This document shows positions 34,846 through 36,547 of a DNA stretch of 36,547 bases, piece by piece. The stretch's first letter is position 1; each line of letters opens with the position of its first letter. Origin of the DNA: Phycisphaera mikurensis (GTDB taxonomy: Bacteria; Planctomycetota; Phycisphaerae; WQYP01); NCBI GenBank assembly GCA_022730455.1, contig DZDI01000014.1, positions 1 through 36,547 of the forward strand, given 5' to 3'. The notes beneath the pieces were generated by a model, which made no database searches, was not told the origin of the DNA, and worked only from the letters and a program-made list of their open reading frames with translations. The position numbers and the translations under genes were made by a program.

Positions 34846-35898
34846 CTACAAATTAGGATTGACGGTCGGCGTCCCGCATCCACCCGACAAAATTGCAGCA
34901 TTGCGCTTCCACATGGCCAGCTTCACTCGCCGTGTTGCCCGCCCGCGAGTTCGCTGGTCCCATGTCATTTCGTCCCATTGCAAAACCTCGCTGACGCTGG
35001 CATCCGCCTGGGGCGGATATGCCCATGCCGAGTTGACCGCCGCGGGCGCTTTAGAGTTATGCGGACACACTCGCTGGCAGATGTCGCACCCAACGATGTA
35101 ACCGGCATCGCGGATGGGTTGCTGATAGGCGGGATCGATATCACCGCGATTCTCAATCAATTGATAACTGATGCAACGCGAGGCATTCATTTGGTACGGT
35201 TCAAGTGCATCCGTTGGGCAGGCATCAATACATCGGCGGCACGAGCCGCAATGATCGGCCATGGGACGGTCGGATGGTAAATTTATGTTGGTCAGCAGTT
35301 CGCCAAGCACAAACCACGAGCCCTTTTTCGGATTGATCACCATTGTATTTTTGCCAATCCATCCCACGCCCGCCCGAGCGGCCATCTCCCGTTCCAGTAG
35401 CGGTGCCGTGTCTACACTTGCGACCCAACGGAAGTTTTGCGTTCCCCGCGCCGTAATCGCCGCCGCCAACTGTTTAATTAACCCCGCCATCACACGATGG
35501 TAGTCGCGACCTGCGGCATAGGCGGCTATCTTGCCTGTCGGTGGTTCATCTTTTACCGTTGCGGTTGTGAAAATGGATACCGGCGGACGGTAATTCAGCC
35601 CCAGTACCACGACCGATTTCACCCAAGGCCAGTTGGTTTGCGGATCTATTTTTACCGGAGCGTGGCACTGCAGATAATCCATCGCTCCGTGCTGCCCGGT
35701 GCTGAACCAGTCGCGAATGTAATCTGCCCGATTCGACGGCGCAAGCTGGGTAACGCCCGCCAAATCAAATCCCAATTCCAACGCCGTGGTCTTTATCCAT
35801 GCCGCCAATTCATTCCCGGCACTCTCCCCGCCGGCGACATGTGTGCTTCTTATGGCATCTAAGGGGAGGTCATCAGTGGAGAGCGGCGAATGGTTCAT
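34846..35898 (-). CDS. queG: Epoxyqueuosine reductase
   Basis: Reduces epoxyqueuosine to queuosine in tRNA anticodons, using cobalamin and two iron-sulfur clusters. The 350-residue product has VDTAPLLER (162-170, with the catalytic Asp163), GWIGKN (179-184), the first cluster motif CGSCRRCIDACP at 217-228 and the second CDICQRVCP at 271-279. No C-terminal HEAT-like extension is present. The ATG at 35898 overlaps the stop of the preceding small membrane-protein gene (ATGA), so translation is coupled. Other queuosine genes are not in the window. Confidence 0.93.
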   Translation of the reverse strand: MNHSPLSTDDLPLDAIRSTHVAGGESAGNELAAWIKTTALELGFDLAGVTQLAPSNRADYIRDWFSTGQHGAMDYLQCHAPVKIDPQTNWPWVKSVVVLGLNYRPPVSIFTTATVKDEPPTGKIAAYAAGRDYHRVMAGLIKQLAAAITARGTQNFRWVASVDTAPLLEREMAARAGVGWIGKNTMVINPKKGSWFVLGELLTNINLPSDRPMADHCGSCRRCIDACPTDALEPYQMNASRCISYQLIENRGDIDPAYQQPIRDAGYIVGCDICQRVCPHNSKAPAAVNSAWAYPPQADASVSEVLQWDEMTWDQRTRGRATRRVKLAMWKRNAAILSGGCGTPTVNPNL

Positions 35899-36257
35899 GG
35901 CGCCGCATCCTTGCGAGAGGCGTCGGCTTGACGATACACATCATCCGATGCCATCGCCGTACCCTCAACGGCATCAATTAAATCATTCGGCGCAGGCTCA
36001 TTGGCCGCCTGCTCCGCAATTTCATCCAGACTCAACATTGATTCCAACGCTTCGCGGTTGCGACGATCGATCGTCGGTGTATGTACGCGGTCGGGCATCT
36101 TGCGGCGGCCAAATGTAATCATCACGCGCAGCGCCACCCACGCGAGGATCAAAAACATGACGCCACCGATGACGCCCATGTCACCCCACGTCATACCGAT
36201 CGCAGGCACCCATTGCGATGATAAATATCCCGACTCCATACCGTAATCATATCCCAT
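35895..36257 (-). CDS. Small membrane protein, function unknown
   Basis: I do not recognise a family. From the ATG at 36257 the product is 120 residues: a short polar, aromatic-rich N-terminus (GYDYGMESGYLSSQW), one hydrophobic helix (about 26-49) with basic stop-transfer GRRK, then a charged tail rich in Glu, Asp and Ala. The start is uncertain: ATG codons at 36257 and 36239 are both possible and neither has a clear ribosome site, and the frame stays open to 36341. Its stop overlaps the queG start by four bases. The coupling does not by itself imply a role in queuosine synthesis. Confidence 0.55.
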   Translation of the reverse strand: MGYDYGMESGYLSSQWVPAIGMTWGDMGVIGGVMFLILAWVALRVMITFGRRKMPDRVHTPTIDRRNREALESMLSLDEIAEQAANEPAPNDLIDAVEGTAMASDDVYRQADASRKDAAP

Positions 36258-36478
36258 TTTCAGGGTGAATTCCTGTAGCAACCCGCGACCAAGATACCCT
36301 GGAACGGCCCCCGCTTGGCGGCAGAAGATTGGCAGTTGCACGCAGCCCTGCTTTCGACTGTTGCAATGCGGCTATGCACCACCCCCAGCAGCGGGCATGC
36401 TTCATCGAGGAGTCTGCCCCAGTCATAACAGGACTGCAATGGCATAGCTTTGGGCAGGCATTAAGAAGCGGTGACGAA

Positions 36479-36504
36479 GGCGTATCGGGCGAAGGTGATA
36501 CGCC
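36479..36504. other. Strong hairpin near window end
   Basis: GGCGTATC (36479-36486) and GATACGCC (36497-36504) form a perfect 8-base stem with a ten-base loop, in 200 bases (36342-36547) where I see no supported gene. It could be part of a structured RNA or of a gene cut by the window edge. No T-run follows. Confidence 0.35.
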
Positions 36505-36547
36505 GAGGAAGCCGCGCCGCAGAGGCCGGTCAAAAGACGTGCCGCCC

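Noticed and set aside
34789-35280. 163-residue plus-strand open frame opposite queG
   Set aside because: It is antisense to queG, whose cluster motifs are unambiguous; no ribosome site and no family.
36342-36547. RNase P or tmRNA gene at the window end
   Set aside because: A GAGGAGTC stretch near 36407 loosely recalls RNase P, but the invariant GAAAGUC core and other conserved regions are not present in what can be seen.
1-36547. tRNA genes, CRISPR arrays, transposases or prophage genes
   Set aside because: I looked for TTCGA-type T-arm boxes with acceptor stems, regularly spaced direct repeats, and DDE or integrase motifs, and found none that hold up.

Overview
The window is a dense stretch of ordinary bacterial chromosome. 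It carries about 32 supportable protein genes on both strands. I see no rRNA, tRNA, CRISPR array, insertion sequence or prophage gene. Genes for lipid A (lpxK), Kdo activation (kdsB) and ADP-heptose (hldE and a gmhB-like phosphatase), plus a lipobox-type lipoprotein, point to a Gram-negative envelope with lipopolysaccharide. A PPi-type phosphofructokinase, a long LeuRS, a type 2 OMP decarboxylase, a DUF1844 protein, an orphan FHA-GAF histidine kinase and the scarcity of classical operons fit a planctomycete-like bacterium (perhaps Phycisphaerae). That placement is an inference from gene content, not a measured phylogeny.

Layout. 0-7.1 kb: pyrF (-), a cold-shock protein (+), kdsB and a HIT hydrolase (-), zwf (+), a GT-B-like protein and clpX (-). 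7.1-9.5 kb: a 425-base clpX leader and spacer, two small membrane proteins divergent around a dyad, and an M19 dipeptidase. 9.6-12.8 kb: argH and the FHA-GAF histidine kinase (-). 12.8-14.3 kb: a gene-poor stretch with one orphan 151-residue protein and several inverted repeats. 14.3-19.3 kb (+): trxB overlapping an RluA-type pseudouridine synthase, then FIST, CYTH and proB. 19.3-24.4 kb: rlmN-like and purB (-), DUF1844 (+), and a divergent pyrG (-). 24.5-33.3 kb: a long minus-strand run in transcription order leuS, lpxK, hldE, gmhB-like/membrane fusion, C26 amidotransferase-type hydrolase, thioredoxin-like protein, lipoprotein. 33.5-36.3 kb: PPi-phosphofructokinase, then a small membrane protein overlapping queG.

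Functional themes. Nucleotide synthesis: pyrF, pyrG and purB. Amino acids: argH and proB. Central carbon: zwf and pfp. Outer-membrane glycolipid: kdsB, lpxK, hldE and gmhB-like. RNA modification and translation: rluA-type, rlmN-like, queG and leuS. Protein quality and redox: clpX, trxB and a thioredoxin-like protein.

Most unusual points: a CTP synthase whose glutaminase triad reads H-P-C instead of H-P-E; a heptose-phosphatase-like HAD protein that lacks the usual zinc cysteines and ends in a two-helix membrane tail; an RlmN-like enzyme with an aberrant C-terminal motif; a dyad exactly at the predicted pfp transcription start; a hairpin abutting the clpX ribosome binding site; and several promoters of extended -10 type. 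I found no clearly new multi-gene system. The strongest candidates for unexplained biology are the FIST-CYTH pair and the small-protein tail of the heptose/lipid A run.
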